NCBI GenBank assembly: GCA_947461145.1 | Contig: CANHJD010000013.1 | Span: 1-32,798 of the forward strand | From: Bacteriovoracaceae bacterium | GTDB taxonomy: Bacteria; Bdellovibrionota; Bacteriovoracia; Bacteriovoracales; Bacteriovoracaceae | Length of the DNA: 32,798 nt | Direction: 5' to 3' | Shown here: positions 1 through 10,307 of the stretch, in pieces | How positions within the stretch are numbered: position 1 is the first letter of the stretch | How the letters are laid out: every line of letters begins with the position of its first letter | The notes under the pieces: generated by a model | Told to the model about the DNA's origin: nothing | The model's database searches: none | What the model saw: the letters and a program-made list of their open reading frames with translations, nothing else | Program-made: the position numbers and the translations under genes

Positions 1-404
1 ACAACCACCATTAATTTATTACCTTGTGCCAGGTAAAATCCTTGCTTATCTAAAGTCACATCACCAATGGTCCACTCAACATCATTTATCCTAAAATTAA
101 TTGGACTCTTAAAATAATGGCTTCTAGAACCATCAACCAGTTTAATCATTTTTATATTAGAAATCTTTTTTTCGAATTCTTTGAACTGATTGTGAGAAAG
201 TAGACGCCCCGCTGCCCACCATTGATCTTCTCTTCTTTCAGCTTCAACATCGCCCCAACTTATTTTTTTAAATTGATCTACAGTGATTAGATGATCTCTT
301 GTTAGAGACTCTTCAAATTCTTTTGAAGTTTTTCGCTCTTGAAAAAAATAAGTTCCTAGTAAAAGTAAAGAGAGGACACCAAGGAGGTATAGATTCTTTT
401 TCAT
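1..404 (-). CDS. DUF4340-like envelope protein, N-terminal part (gene runs off the left edge); last gene of a Gld-like ABC cluster
   Basis: Minus-strand ORF starting ATG at 402-404 (MKKNLYLLGVLSLLLLLGTYFFQERKTSKEFEESLTRDHLITVDQFKKISWGDVEAERREDQWWAAGRL...), open to the window edge; one N-terminal TM helix; 4-nt ATGA overlap with the upstream gene. Confidence 0.7.
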   Translation of the reverse strand, partial: MKKNLYLLGVLSLLLLGTYFFQERKTSKEFEESLTRDHLITVDQFKKISWGDVEAERREDQWWAAGRLLSHNQFKEFEKKISNIKMIKLVDGSRSHYFKSPINFRINDVEWTIGDVTLDKQGFYLAQGNKLMVV

Positions 405-1942
405 AGTAGTCGACGTCTTCTATAAATGAAAATGGCACACCCAAAAAAGATAATTGGGACAAGAAGAATAGCGATAACAAAAATCAAGTGTAAATGTTGT
501 GAGCTTAATATGACAGGAAACTCTTCAATTCCGGGTCGATTAAAAGAGATGATACCTTCATCTTTAATTAACCAAGAAATGGAATTTAAAAACAAGGTGG
601 TATTCCCTGTTTGGTTTTGGTAGGCATTAATTAAAAAAGAACTTGATCCCAATAAAACAAATCGTGATTCCTTGTTTGAAAGTGTTCCCACCCTCTCTCC
701 GACTCCAATAAGGCCAATAGGTCCTTTTATATCCTCTTGCTCTTTGAACTCAGCTCGGCCTTTCGTAATTGCTTTAAGATCCGTTTCGGCCCAGCTACCG
801 GGGAAGCTTGAAGTAAAGGCTAGAATTGTTGCCGTATCATTTCCTTCAATTGTACTTACTGATGAACTAAGAGGAAAAGCAGTTCTTAGGGGGAACTTTG
901 AAGTGATGGGATGATTTTGATCATAAGCACTAATGATAGGAATTGTCGCCTCAGAGCCCTGAACAGTAGAAAGTCTGTCGATCACAACATCTCGACCTAA
1001 TTTCAACCCATAGGGACGTGCCAAGCCAACCAAATTTTCATAGACCTCAGATTTAAATGCCGGAGCGAGAGCAAGAAACAAACTCCCACCAGACTCAAGA
1101 TATTTTTCAATTTGCTTCGCCTCTGATTCAAGAAAACCAGAGACTGGGCCCAGAATCATTATGGCAGAAGCATCTCGAGGAATCTCGGCTACCTTAGTAA
1201 GATCCAAGGGTTTTACTTCGTAGTTTTGAGATTTAAGTTTTAAACAAAGTTCAGAAAGTCCCTCCTGAGCTTTGTCATCGCAAGATAATTCTTCATGTCC
1301 AATAACATTGTATAAAACAATTTTCTCGTCTCGTATCGCCTTGAGAATTCCATTTGTAATTGAAAGCTCATCGCTAATTATAAATTTCGACTCAACATTC
1401 TTGTACTGAATGATCACAGTCCCATTTTGCGTGATATTTTTTGATTTTACTAAATCTGGTCTGACGTCTGTATCAATAGCAGTAATTTGAATTTTCTTAT
1501 TTTTTGCCTCATAAAGCTTTAGAATATCCACCATGGGTTTCCATTCTTCTCTTTTGGCATAAATTGTCATAGTAAGTGGAGACTTTACCATGGCTAAAAT
1601 TTTAATAGTCTGTTCGGTCAGGCTATTTCTTTTCTCCATAGTTAAATCAAACTCGTGATAATTCTTATTCCCAAGATAATTAATTACTCCAACAATTCCA
1701 AGGATAAGAATCGTATTTAAAGTATGATACATTGCTTTTTTAAAAAAATGACTCTTCACGAGAGTTTTTAATTCGTCCCATTTAAAAACACAAAGAAGAA
1801 CACCCAGTGCAACAGCAAAGACTGTAAGGAAAATATTTAGAGTCCGATACTCAGGAGCAGCGATCCACATTCCTAAGACAGACAACGCTACAAGCAAATC
1901 TATAATTACCCAAAGAGGGAAAAGCCACATTTTCATTACCAA
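401..1942 (-). CDS. GldG-family ABC-type transport auxiliary protein
   Basis: 513 aa, TM helices at both ends, extracytoplasmic domain with the GldG pattern (NSLTEQTIKIL, GPVSGFLESEAKQIEKYLESGGSLFLAL). Confidence 0.8.
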   Translation of the reverse strand: MVMKMWLFPLWVIIDLLVALSVLGMWIAAPEYRTLNIFLTVFAVALGVLLCVFKWDELKTLVKSHFFKKAMYHTLNTILILGIVGVINYLGNKNYHEFDLTMEKRNSLTEQTIKILAMVKSPLTMTIYAKREEWKPMVDILKLYEAKNKKIQITAIDTDVRPDLVKSKNITQNGTVIIQYKNVESKFIISDELSITNGILKAIRDEKIVLYNVIGHEELSCDDKAQEGLSELCLKLKSQNYEVKPLDLTKVAEIPRDASAIMILGPVSGFLESEAKQIEKYLESGGSLFLALAPAFKSEVYENLVGLARPYGLKLGRDVVIDRLSTVQGSEATIPIISAYDQNHPITSKFPLRTAFPLSSSVSTIEGNDTATILAFTSSFPGSWAETDLKAITKGRAEFKEQEDIKGPIGLIGVGERVGTLSNKESRFVLLGSSSFLINAYQNQTGNTTLFLNSISWLIKDEGIISFNRPGIEEFPVILSSQHLHLIFVIAILLVPIIFFGCAIFIYRRRRLL

Positions 1943-2691
1943 TTCCTCCGCCCCAAACTCTTAACTGTCATAACAGAAAAAATAAAAATAAAGCTCAGGT
2001 AATAAATTATATCTTGAGTCCCCAGCACTCCCCTCAGGAGTCTCTCAAAATGCGAGGTAATTCCGACATAAGTAAATATTTCAGCAACAATGTAATTAGA
2101 ATTTAGATGTCCACCCCAGCTAATCATCCAAAGAAACATGACCCCTAATATAGATAGCAATGCTGCAATGATTTGATTTCCGGATATAGATGAGCAGAAT
2201 AATCCTAGAGAAATATAGGCACAGGCGTTCAAAACGACGGCCAAATAAGAAGACCCCAATAAGTTCAAATCCTTGATCCCGACACCCCAGATAACAAGTG
2301 GGAACACACATGTCATAAGTAATAATGAAAGGACCAGAGTTAAAGCTGACAAATATTTTGCGAAGACAAGTTGCCACTCCTTCATTGGTGATAGCCAATA
2401 AATATCTAGCGTCTCAAGCCTTTTTTCTTCAGAAAAAAGCTTCATCGTTATCAAGGGGATAAAAATGAGAAAAAGAAAGTTCACATTTGCAAAAAACTTC
2501 AATACGACTTCTTCCACAAAAGAAATTTGTTGAGAATATTCAGGAGGTAAAGTCTGAATACCATCAGTATAGGTTACAAGTAGATTAAAGAAGACAATTC
2601 CACTTATAAGAGAGAAGAGGCCAATTAACACATAGGCCAGTGGTGAGGCAAAATAAGATTCTGTTTCTTTTTTCCAAACGTTCCAGATCAT
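1936..2691 (-). CDS. ABC transporter permease (GldF / ABC-2 type)
   Basis: 251 aa polytopic protein; ABC-2 features (ITMKLFSEEKRLETLDIYWLSPMKEWQLVFAKYLSAL); overlaps neighbours. Confidence 0.85.
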   Translation of the reverse strand: MIWNVWKKETESYFASPLAYVLIGLFSLISGIVFFNLLVTYTDGIQTLPPEYSQQISFVEEVVLKFFANVNFLFLIFIPLITMKLFSEEKRLETLDIYWLSPMKEWQLVFAKYLSALTLVLSLLLMTCVFPLVIWGVGIKDLNLLGSSYLAVVLNACAYISLGLFCSSISGNQIIAALLSILGVMFLWMISWGGHLNSNYIVAEIFTYVGITSHFERLLRGVLGTQDIIYYLSFIFIFSVMTVKSLGRRNW

Positions 2692-3617
2692 CGTTGAGTC
2701 TCCGTCATGTGTAAGAAGATATCCTCAAGCTCAGGGAATTCGGCCTGTATGGTCATGAGTTTTAGACCATGAGATAGAATAAATTTTATCAATTCTGAGC
2801 GAATATCTATCTCAGAAACAAAACTTATTATAAATTGTTCTTCATTTGCTAAAGTTGAATGGTGAGTCACTTCATATTTTCCAAAATTAGATAGATCGGG
2901 CAGACTTTCTCCGATCCCGAGTCCAATTTTCAAGACAAGCCCCTGCCTGAATTTGCGATGAATTTCGGTGAGATCTCCAGAGGCCCTTACCTTGCCCTTA
3001 TGTATAATTGTAATTTGATCACAAAGCTGCTCCACCTCACTCAATATGTGAGATGAAAAAAGAATTGTCTTATGAGCTGCCAAACCTTTAATAAAATCTC
3101 TCAGTTCAACAACTGCCTGAGGGTCAAGCCCGTTAGTAGGCTCATCCAGAATCAAAAATGGAGCATCGTAGACAATTGCCTGAGCTAGTCCAACTCTTTG
3201 CTTATAACCTTTGGAAAGGTTTCCAATTAGCCTATTCTTCACTTCAATTAACTTTAGGCTTTCCATCACTTGATCAACCTGGCCTTTAACATTTTTAACC
3301 CCATGTAGCTTGGCCACAAATTGGAGATACTTCTCAACTTTCATATCAAGATATAAAGGCGCATTTTCTGGTAATAAACCAATAAGGTTTTTATGATAAA
3401 GACTATCTGTAGAAATAGTTTCTCCAAATAACTTTATTTGCCCTTGGCTTGTGGGAAGAATTCCCGCAATCATTTTCATGGTGGTAGACTTGCCAGCACC
3501 ATTTGGACCAAGAAAGCCGTGAATGGATCCCTGGTTTACATGAAAGGAGATGTTCGATACGGCCACACGACCGGGGTATTCTTTACTGACACGCTCAACT
3601 TCTAAGATTTTATTCAT
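2688..3617 (-). CDS. ABC transporter ATP-binding protein (GldA/NatA-like)
   Basis: Walker A GPNGAGKST, signature NLSKGYKQRVGLAQA, Walker B FLILDEPTNGLDP, H-loop SSHILSEVE. Confidence 0.95.
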   Translation of the reverse strand: MNKILEVERVSKEYPGRVAVSNISFHVNQGSIHGFLGPNGAGKSTTMKMIAGILPTSQGQIKLFGETISTDSLYHKNLIGLLPENAPLYLDMKVEKYLQFVAKLHGVKNVKGQVDQVMESLKLIEVKNRLIGNLSKGYKQRVGLAQAIVYDAPFLILDEPTNGLDPQAVVELRDFIKGLAAHKTILFSSHILSEVEQLCDQITIIHKGKVRASGDLTEIHRKFRQGLVLKIGLGIGESLPDLSNFGKYEVTHHSTLANEEQFIISFVSEIDIRSELIKFILSHGLKLMTIQAEFPELEDIFLHMTETQR

Positions 3618-3713
3618 ATATTTTCCGATTCAGTTTGACCGAGTTGTAGTTTCGGCGACAAAATTGAATGATTCCTCTAGTTTCCTGGCTTATGTGCCGA
3701 AAAGATCATACAC

Positions 3714-4730
3714 ATGATAACTATTTTAGATACTTTTAAGTCAAGAATACAAGCCGCAGATAGGATACTTATCACGACTCACGAATATCCAGATGCAGAT
3801 GGGATTGGAAGTGAGATCGCCCTTTGCCTCGCTCTGCGGGAACTGGGAAAAAAATCCTACTGTGTCAATGAAGAGCCCCTGTTAGATAGATACACCTATC
3901 TTGACCCAGATAAAGTCGTGCTTGGGCTCAAAGACTTTAGCGAGAATCACAAGGATTTTAAACCTGACCTAATCATAGTTGTAGATACTAATACCAAAGC
4001 AAGAATTGGTACAAATTTGGCCAATTTTCTACCAGAATCTATTCAGACCCTATTTATTGATCACCACCCATGCCGTGGCAGAGATCTTTCTAATCACTGC
4101 ATCGATGTAACTGCTGCAGCGACGGGTCAACTTATTGGGGAAATGATTGAGTGTCTTGGAGTCAAATTTACCAAAAAGATAGCTCTTCCAATTTACACAG
4201 CAATTATTATTGATACGAGTTCATTTCGCTATCCGACAGTATCGGCCGCAACACACAGACTTGTTTCAAGACTCATGGATACTGGCATCAATCCACCGGA
4301 AGCCTATAATGGTATCTATGGCACGAAACGAATCATTCATATGCATCTTTTAGCAAAAATTCTAAATACAGCAGAAACCAATCATAATGAAAGTATTGCT
4401 TGGATGCTTTTGAAAAAAACAGATATTGATATTTATAAATCAGATATAGAAGACACTCACGCCTTCATTAATAACTTGTTAGTTCTCAATAATATTAAAA
4501 TTGCTCTGATGTTTAGAGATGATGGAGATCAAGTAAAAATGAGTCTCAGATCATCGGGAGATATTGATGTTGGACTTGTGGCCCAAGCACTGGGTGGAGG
4601 CGGGCACTCCCACTCTGCCGCTACTATTTTGAATCGCACTAATAATGAAACAACTGATCAAATAATCAAAAATACTGTAAAACGTGTAGAAGAAATTCTC
4701 AACAAGCTTGAGTCCGAAGCTCTAACTTAA
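3714..4730 (+). CDS. DHH/DHHA1-family phosphoesterase, NrnA-like (nanoRNase / pAp phosphatase)
   Basis: Motifs HEYPDADGIGSE, VVDTN, FIDHHPCR and C-terminal GGGGHSHSAA. Confidence 0.88.
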   Translation: MITILDTFKSRIQAADRILITTHEYPDADGIGSEIALCLALRELGKKSYCVNEEPLLDRYTYLDPDKVVLGLKDFSENHKDFKPDLIIVVDTNTKARIGTNLANFLPESIQTLFIDHHPCRGRDLSNHCIDVTAAATGQLIGEMIECLGVKFTKKIALPIYTAIIIDTSSFRYPTVSAATHRLVSRLMDTGINPPEAYNGIYGTKRIIHMHLLAKILNTAETNHNESIAWMLLKKTDIDIYKSDIEDTHAFINNLLVLNNIKIALMFRDDGDQVKMSLRSSGDIDVGLVAQALGGGGHSHSAATILNRTNNETTDQIIKNTVKRVEEILNKLESEALT

Positions 4731-4734
4731 TTGG

Positions 4735-5121
4735 CTATTGATTCTCAATCACTTTTTTGACAAATGCTGCGAGCATAAGCACCATCACAACGATAAAAAT
4801 TCTTTCGAAATTTTTCATCGTCTTACCAGCTTTAACAGGATCTAATTTTTTCTTCTCCTTGACTGGAGCATCAGAAAAATCTGGAGCTTCCATTTCGGGG
4901 TAAATACCTAGGTTTTCAAGTTTTGCTTTCGCTTGGGCCGGAAGGGAATTGAACTGACCATCATGTATTTCAATTTGATAAAAAGAAGTATCTCCTCTTC
5001 CCCCTTTCATTTTAACTTCAGCGACTCCGCCAGCAGCATCTACATGGTACTGAACTTTGTGCTCGTCCAAAACTTGAGTAATAAGAGTAATTTCGTGTTG
5101 AGATAGGCCTACAGTAATCAT
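4735..5121 (-). CDS. hypothetical protein, C-terminal tail-anchor-like TM helix
   Basis: 128 aa ORF with 4-nt overlap to the upstream gene; C-terminal hydrophobic segment IFIVVMVLMLAAFV. Confidence 0.7.
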   Translation of the reverse strand: MITVGLSQHEITLITQVLDEHKVQYHVDAAGGVAEVKMKGGRGDTSFYQIEIHDGQFNSLPAQAKAKLENLGIYPEMEAPDFSDAPVKEKKKLDPVKAGKTMKNFERIFIVVMVLMLAAFVKKVIENQ

Positions 5122-6164
5122 TCGTTTTTATCCAAAAATTTTACCATCCGAGATTTAAATAGACGCTCATTCCACTTAAGACCAAGCCTTCTTAAGGCCC
5201 TGCGGTCATGGGAAAGATAGGATCCCTCTATCTCTGTATGGAGGTTAATAATATCATTTTCACTAAAAGATCTTAAAAAATGAGTACCCTGTGTAAGATA
5301 CTCTCTATTAATTTTATTATCACTTACAACCACAGGTCTACCCGTGCATAAACCACCAAAGGCTTTGGACGGAAAGAAGCTATTTGAGAAATTCCAGACA
5401 GCCTTTGCTTGATGTGAGTACATGGCACTTGTGGCTTCACAGTGATCCCCAGCAAAATCAATTTGCGGAAATTCTTTTCTCACCTCTTGCAAATGAGAAT
5501 CTGGCCCCATAACTCGAACCATTTCTCCTTTAGAAATTAGAACACGCACAAGACTTCTGAAGTCTTGTGGAGTGAGATCATGCGAATAAATGAGATGGTG
5601 CTCAAACAAGAAGTTGTGGTCCTCATCTTTAACGAAAGGATATTCTTCAGTACGAAAAGTCGGATGAATAACCTCAGCATTGGGAAGATGTAGTTCTGAC
5701 TTTAAGACTTCCGAACTAACCGCGACTTTTTTATATCTTGTAAGGGCTTTTTCGCGCCACTCATTAACATAAGGAGCAAAGACTTTTTGCCAACCTAAAT
5801 GACCTTGATCAATCAAATTCCAATCAATGATATAAAGATAACTTTGAATATGAGCGGGGAAATTCAAACCGTGAATGTAGCCCCTCGAAAAGACAATGAC
5901 TTTTTCAATCGACTTATGAAAAGGCATCCCCTTGACAGCAGATGGTAATATCCAAAAATTCTTTTTGAGAACATCTGTTTTTTTTGCCTTATGACTCAGA
6001 AAGCTTGAAACAATAGGGCGAGTTTCAATAGGGCCAAGGATTCCGCCTTGCTTATGAGCAATAGTGTAAATCTCTGCATTTGGAAATAAGTTGAGGGCCA
6101 TTTCCAAGAGAAATGTGGAATCATCGCGAGAGAGAAGTGAGTCAAAACAAAGAGCTACTTTCAT
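5118..6164 (-). CDS. glycosyltransferase-like protein (GT-B fold, family uncertain)
   Basis: 348 aa; N-terminal MKVALCFDSLLSRDDSTFLLEMAL and C-terminal SFFPSKAFGGLCTGRPVVVSDN resemble GT4-type donor-site segments. Confidence 0.6.
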   Translation of the reverse strand: MKVALCFDSLLSRDDSTFLLEMALNLFPNAEIYTIAHKQGGILGPIETRPIVSSFLSHKAKKTDVLKKNFWILPSAVKGMPFHKSIEKVIVFSRGYIHGLNFPAHIQSYLYIIDWNLIDQGHLGWQKVFAPYVNEWREKALTRYKKVAVSSEVLKSELHLPNAEVIHPTFRTEEYPFVKDEDHNFLFEHHLIYSHDLTPQDFRSLVRVLISKGEMVRVMGPDSHLQEVRKEFPQIDFAGDHCEATSAMYSHQAKAVWNFSNSFFPSKAFGGLCTGRPVVVSDNKINREYLTQGTHFLRSFSENDIINLHTEIEGSYLSHDRRALRRLGLKWNERLFKSRMVKFLDKNE

Positions 6165-7066
6165 TAATACTTTTTAATCTGAATTATTAAAGAACCAATT
6201 ATCAAAATGGTTCCACCTAATAATTGCCAATCATTTAATTGCTTACCTAAAAAAAACCAATTTACAACTATAGCAAAGAAAGGAAAAAACATCTCCGCAA
6301 TTGCAGTTGTTTTTGCTGAAAGTCTCATGAGCCCTTGATAGTAAAGCCACATTGCAAGGGCGCCAGAAATCAGAACCATAATCAGTATTCGTAAATAATC
6401 TTCGCCTTGTGGGAGTATTAGACTTCGATCCCACTTAACAAAAGGAATGAGAACAATCAAACCAACAAGAAATCTTCCGGCCATAATGGATTTGGTGTCA
6501 AACCCCACATTTGCCAGTCTTTTACCAAAAACAGTCGTAGCACCCCATCCTAAAATGGAAACACCCACGAGTGCATAACCATGAACGGCAGCATCAGATG
6601 TGACTTTCGCAAAATCTGAGCGTAAAAGATCATAAAAACGTACAATGTCCGGTGAGCTGATAAGCAGACCACCAATTAAACAAATCCCGGCCCAAATCAA
6701 AAATTCCTTTTGAATCTCTTCTCTCAAAATAATTGATGAAAGAAGAATGGCCACAATTGGCTGAAATTTTTGCAACAAAATGACAAGAGAGGGATTTAAG
6801 TAATGAAATGACTCAGTAAAGGCAACAGTAGCAACAGCAGAACCTAGCCCACCTATTACAATAAAACTAAAAATGTCTGCAAGCTTTAGCTCCCCGATTC
6901 TCTTAATTTGAGCAATAAGGCCTATTGAGAAAAAAATAACGAGAAGAATATGTTCGTAGAAAACGATAGTAACGGGATGAATTCCCCTTTCTACCAATGG
7001 GTAGCGGATGAGGGTATCCATCCCCCAAAATAAGCACGCCAAAATAACCAGAAATGTGCCTGCCAC
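6164..7066 (-). CDS. EamA/DMT-family transporter
   Basis: 300 aa, about 10 TM segments, two EamA-like repeats (NPSLVILLQKFQPIVAILLSSIILREE; KTTAIAEMFFPFFAIVVNWFFLGKQL). Confidence 0.85.
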   Translation of the reverse strand: MAGTFLVILACLFWGMDTLIRYPLVERGIHPVTIVFYEHILLVIFFSIGLIAQIKRIGELKLADIFSFIVIGGLGSAVATVAFTESFHYLNPSLVILLQKFQPIVAILLSSIILREEIQKEFLIWAGICLIGGLLISSPDIVRFYDLLRSDFAKVTSDAAVHGYALVGVSILGWGATTVFGKRLANVGFDTKSIMAGRFLVGLIVLIPFVKWDRSLILPQGEDYLRILIMVLISGALAMWLYYQGLMRLSAKTTAIAEMFFPFFAIVVNWFFLGKQLNDWQLLGGTILIIGSLIIQIKKY

Positions 7067-7094
7067 CTAAATTCCTTGTTTAATTCCTTTAGGT

Positions 7095-8450
7095 TTATAC
7101 TAGCGCGGAATAAAAGCTTTGGAAAACATCTTGTGCCCGTTTTGATACAAGCTCTTTTTTAACTTTCTTACGGTCTTGCTTTCTTTGCTCTTTGGTTAAC
7201 TCTACAGAGGGCAAAAGTCCGAAGTTAATATTTGAAGGGCATGGTTTTTCTATCGTCATAATATAATTAACAAGGGCGCCGATAGCCGTTTCTACCGGGA
7301 ACGAAATAGCTTCAAGCCCCTTAATTCGTCTAAGAATTTGAAAAGCAACGTAGAGCCCTATGGAAGCCGATTCAGTGTAACCCTCAACCCCAGTAATTTG
7401 GCCTGCAAAGTAGAGTTCAGGGAACTTTTTCGTCTTCAGGTCGTTATCAAGAAGTTTTCTGGCATTTAGAAAAGAGTTTCTATGGCAGGATCCAAGATGA
7501 ATGAAGCTTGCCTCAGCAAAACCAGGGATCATTCGGAATACACGAACTTGCTCTTTATAGGTAAGCCGGGTTTGAAAGCCTACAAGATTGTAGGCTGAAC
7601 CTAGAAGGTTTTCTTTTCGTAACTGGACAACAGCATATGGCCATTTTCCATTTATATCCGGTTCAAGACCAATGGGCTTCATACATGAAAATCGGGCCGT
7701 ATCCTTCCCCCTTTCGGCCATTAAATCAATCGGCAGACAAGATTCAAAAAATTTCCAATCTTCAAAATCTTTAGGTGCGACTTTTTCTGCGTTAGATAGT
7801 TCCTCTACAAAAGCGTAGTATTCCTCTTTTGTCATAGGAGAATTTAGGTAATCTCCCCCGGCCTCAATATCCTTGTGACGATCTTTAAAGTACATCTTGC
7901 TCAAATCAAGCGAGTCCGCATCAACCACTGGAGCAATGGCATCATAAAAATAAAAATCATCACCTGAAATTTCTTTTAAAATCCAATCTTCCAAAGATTT
8001 TGTTGTTAAAGGACCAGTCGCAACAATAACAAAATCACAATTAAATTGCGCCTTGAGCTTCATTGGATCATTTGCCTCAAGCTCAACAACCTGGATATTT
8101 GGGTGAGAGCTTAATGATCGGGTGACTTCAGCCGAGAAAAGTTCACGATCGACGGCCAGAGCATCTCCGGCAGGAACAGCATGCTTTTGGGCTGATTCAA
8201 TAATGAATGAACCCATGGATTTCATTTCCGCTTTCAAAAGACCGTGAGCAGAATTTGGATCCAAAGATTTAAGGGAGTTTGTGCAAACAAGTTCCGCAAA
8301 ATTTGGAATTTTTTGAGCAGGATTTAATTTTAAAGTTTTCCCCTCAACTAACACCACCCGCACTCCATTACGGGCAAGATACATGGCCGCTTCTGAACCG
8401 GCCAAACCTGCTCCAATAACTAAGACACGGGCATTTGTGGAATTATTCAT
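7095..8450 (-). CDS. trmFO: methylenetetrahydrofolate--tRNA-(uracil-5-)-methyltransferase TrmFO
   Basis: FAD-binding VIGAGLAGSEAAMYLARNGV; ELVCTNSLKS; FAGQITGVEGYTESASIG; NINFGLLP. ATG at 8448-8450; the ORF track uses GTG at 8456. Confidence 0.95.
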   Translation of the reverse strand: MNNSTNARVLVIGAGLAGSEAAMYLARNGVRVVLVEGKTLKLNPAQKIPNFAELVCTNSLKSLDPNSAHGLLKAEMKSMGSFIIESAQKHAVPAGDALAVDRELFSAEVTRSLSSHPNIQVVELEANDPMKLKAQFNCDFVIVATGPLTTKSLEDWILKEISGDDFYFYDAIAPVVDADSLDLSKMYFKDRHKDIEAGGDYLNSPMTKEEYYAFVEELSNAEKVAPKDFEDWKFFESCLPIDLMAERGKDTARFSCMKPIGLEPDINGKWPYAVVQLRKENLLGSAYNLVGFQTRLTYKEQVRVFRMIPGFAEASFIHLGSCHRNSFLNARKLLDNDLKTKKFPELYFAGQITGVEGYTESASIGLYVAFQILRRIKGLEAISFPVETAIGALVNYIMTIEKPCPSNINFGLLPSVELTKEQRKQDRKKVKKELVSKRAQDVFQSFYSALV

Positions 8451-8545
8451 ATTCACTCTCTTAAGAAAATCATTTTTAAGCTATAGTTAGGATGTCCCTA
8501 ATATCCTTTTTTAAGGCACAGTGTCAAGCGAGTGAGACCTAAACA

Positions 8546-10294
8546 ATGAAAACGATTCTCCATTTACATCAAACTCATCATACCGTGGCAGATTTTCATA
8601 CGATTTTTAAATCAGTTACACAGTTATTGACGACTGATGGCCTACATCTGTTTCCTGAACTTTTTTTAACAGGCTATCCTCTTCAGGACCTCGTTTTGCA
8701 AAGATCCTTTATTGATGCCTATGTGGCCCATCAGGGCAGGCTAGATGATTGGGCAAAAAAGCAAAAGGGAAATTGGCGGGCCCTAATGGGTGGACTTTAC
8801 TATGAATTTGAAAGTGAGGGATTGCCCAAAAAAATTCAAAATGTCATTTACGAACTTATACCAGGCCATGGTCTTGTCAAAAAATATACTAAGAGACTAC
8901 TTCCAAATTACGACATCTTTGATGAACAAAAGTATTTTTCTGCTGGCAAAGAGAATTCATTTTATGAGTTTAATGGTGAAATTTTCGGGCTCCAAATTTG
9001 TGAAGATATGTGGGCTTCTAGTTTTCATGAGATTGACCCTTGCCAACTGATGCTTCAAGAAGCAAAAGATAGAAATATTAATATCAAAGCGGTTATTAAT
9101 CTCAGTGCCTCACCTTTTGAAGCAGCAAAAAAATCAAAGCGCATTGAAAGGGCCAGAAATATCTCACTTCTTTTTGGATGCCCTTTCATTTATCTAAATC
9201 GGGTGGGAGGTGAGGACGAAGTACTTTTTGATGGAACTAGCTTTGTTATGGATGGAAAGGATGTTCTGACAGAAATGCCCTCTTTCGTAGCCGCTAGTGA
9301 ATCCCTAGAGTTACCTGTGAAAACTGGTTACAAGGAAGCCCCTCAGTTTCACCATGAGAATACCTGGGAAGGACTATTTGCCCCTCGGATTAGTGAATCC
9401 ACTCATCCCGCCGTTCTCAGATCTTGGGATGAAGATGAGTGTTTCGAAGTCCTTAAGGCGCTCCAATTTGGTCTTCAGGAGTATGCTCATAAAACTGGTT
9501 TTAAAAAATTTCTCATTGCCCTATCAGGTGGAATGGACTCTGCACTTGTTTTGGCGATAACTAAGCTTTGTCTTAAACCGGGTCAAAGTATTGAAGCTAT
9601 TTATATGCCAAGCATTCATTCAGCCACCCTTAGCACTGAGCTTTGTGAAGAAATGTGTCACAAACTGAATATCCCATTGTCTTACTTACCAATTAAATTT
9701 TTGCATTCAGCGATAAGAAATACCTTCACCCAGACTTTTAGTGAGCCCTTTACAGGACTAACTGATGAAAATATTCAGAGCCGCTTAAGAGGAACACTCC
9801 TGTACACAAGATCAAATCAGACCGGTGCCATGGTTATAAACACTTCCAACAAATCAGAGATTGCCGTGGGTTACTCTACCCAATACGGAGACTCTGTTGG
9901 TGCTATTTCTTTGATTGGAGATCTTTATAAAACAGAGGTTTACCAACTCGCTCACTTCATAAATAAGCATTTCGACCAACCAATACCTGCAAAAATTATA
10001 GAGCGTGGCCCCTCGGCTGAACTGAGAGAGAATCAACTAGATCAGGACTCTTTACCCCCATATTCTAGACTGGATACCATCCTTGAGGGAATCTTAAGTT
10101 ATCGCCTAGGAAAAACTCAACTCATGGAACTAGGCTTACCGGAGAAGGAAATAATAAAAGTACTGGAGCTCTATTCAAAATCAGAGTATAAAAGAGCTCA
10201 GTTCTGCCCGATCTTAAAAGTGAAGGCGAAAAGTTTTGGTTTTGGTTATCGAGTGCCGATAAGTAAAAGCCGAAACTTTCAAATTGAATCTTAA
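8546..10294 (+). CDS. nadE: glutamine-dependent NAD+ synthetase
   Basis: N-terminal nitrilase-type amidase with Glu/Lys/Cys triad (FPELFLTGYP, YTKRLLPNYDIFDE, GLQICEDMW); synthetase P-loop ALSGGMDSAL. Confidence 0.95.
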   Translation: MKTILHLHQTHHTVADFHTIFKSVTQLLTTDGLHLFPELFLTGYPLQDLVLQRSFIDAYVAHQGRLDDWAKKQKGNWRALMGGLYYEFESEGLPKKIQNVIYELIPGHGLVKKYTKRLLPNYDIFDEQKYFSAGKENSFYEFNGEIFGLQICEDMWASSFHEIDPCQLMLQEAKDRNINIKAVINLSASPFEAAKKSKRIERARNISLLFGCPFIYLNRVGGEDEVLFDGTSFVMDGKDVLTEMPSFVAASESLELPVKTGYKEAPQFHHENTWEGLFAPRISESTHPAVLRSWDEDECFEVLKALQFGLQEYAHKTGFKKFLIALSGGMDSALVLAITKLCLKPGQSIEAIYMPSIHSATLSTELCEEMCHKLNIPLSYLPIKFLHSAIRNTFTQTFSEPFTGLTDENIQSRLRGTLLYTRSNQTGAMVINTSNKSEIAVGYSTQYGDSVGAISLIGDLYKTEVYQLAHFINKHFDQPIPAKIIERGPSAELRENQLDQDSLPPYSRLDTILEGILSYRLGKTQLMELGLPEKEIIKVLELYSKSEYKRAQFCPILKVKAKSFGFGYRVPISKSRNFQIES

Positions 10295-10307
10295 CTGAGG
10301 AGGATTT

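Noticed and set aside
426-914. Plus-strand ORFs 426-623 and 672-914
   Set aside because: Antisense to the GldG-family gene with no family signal; shadow ORFs.
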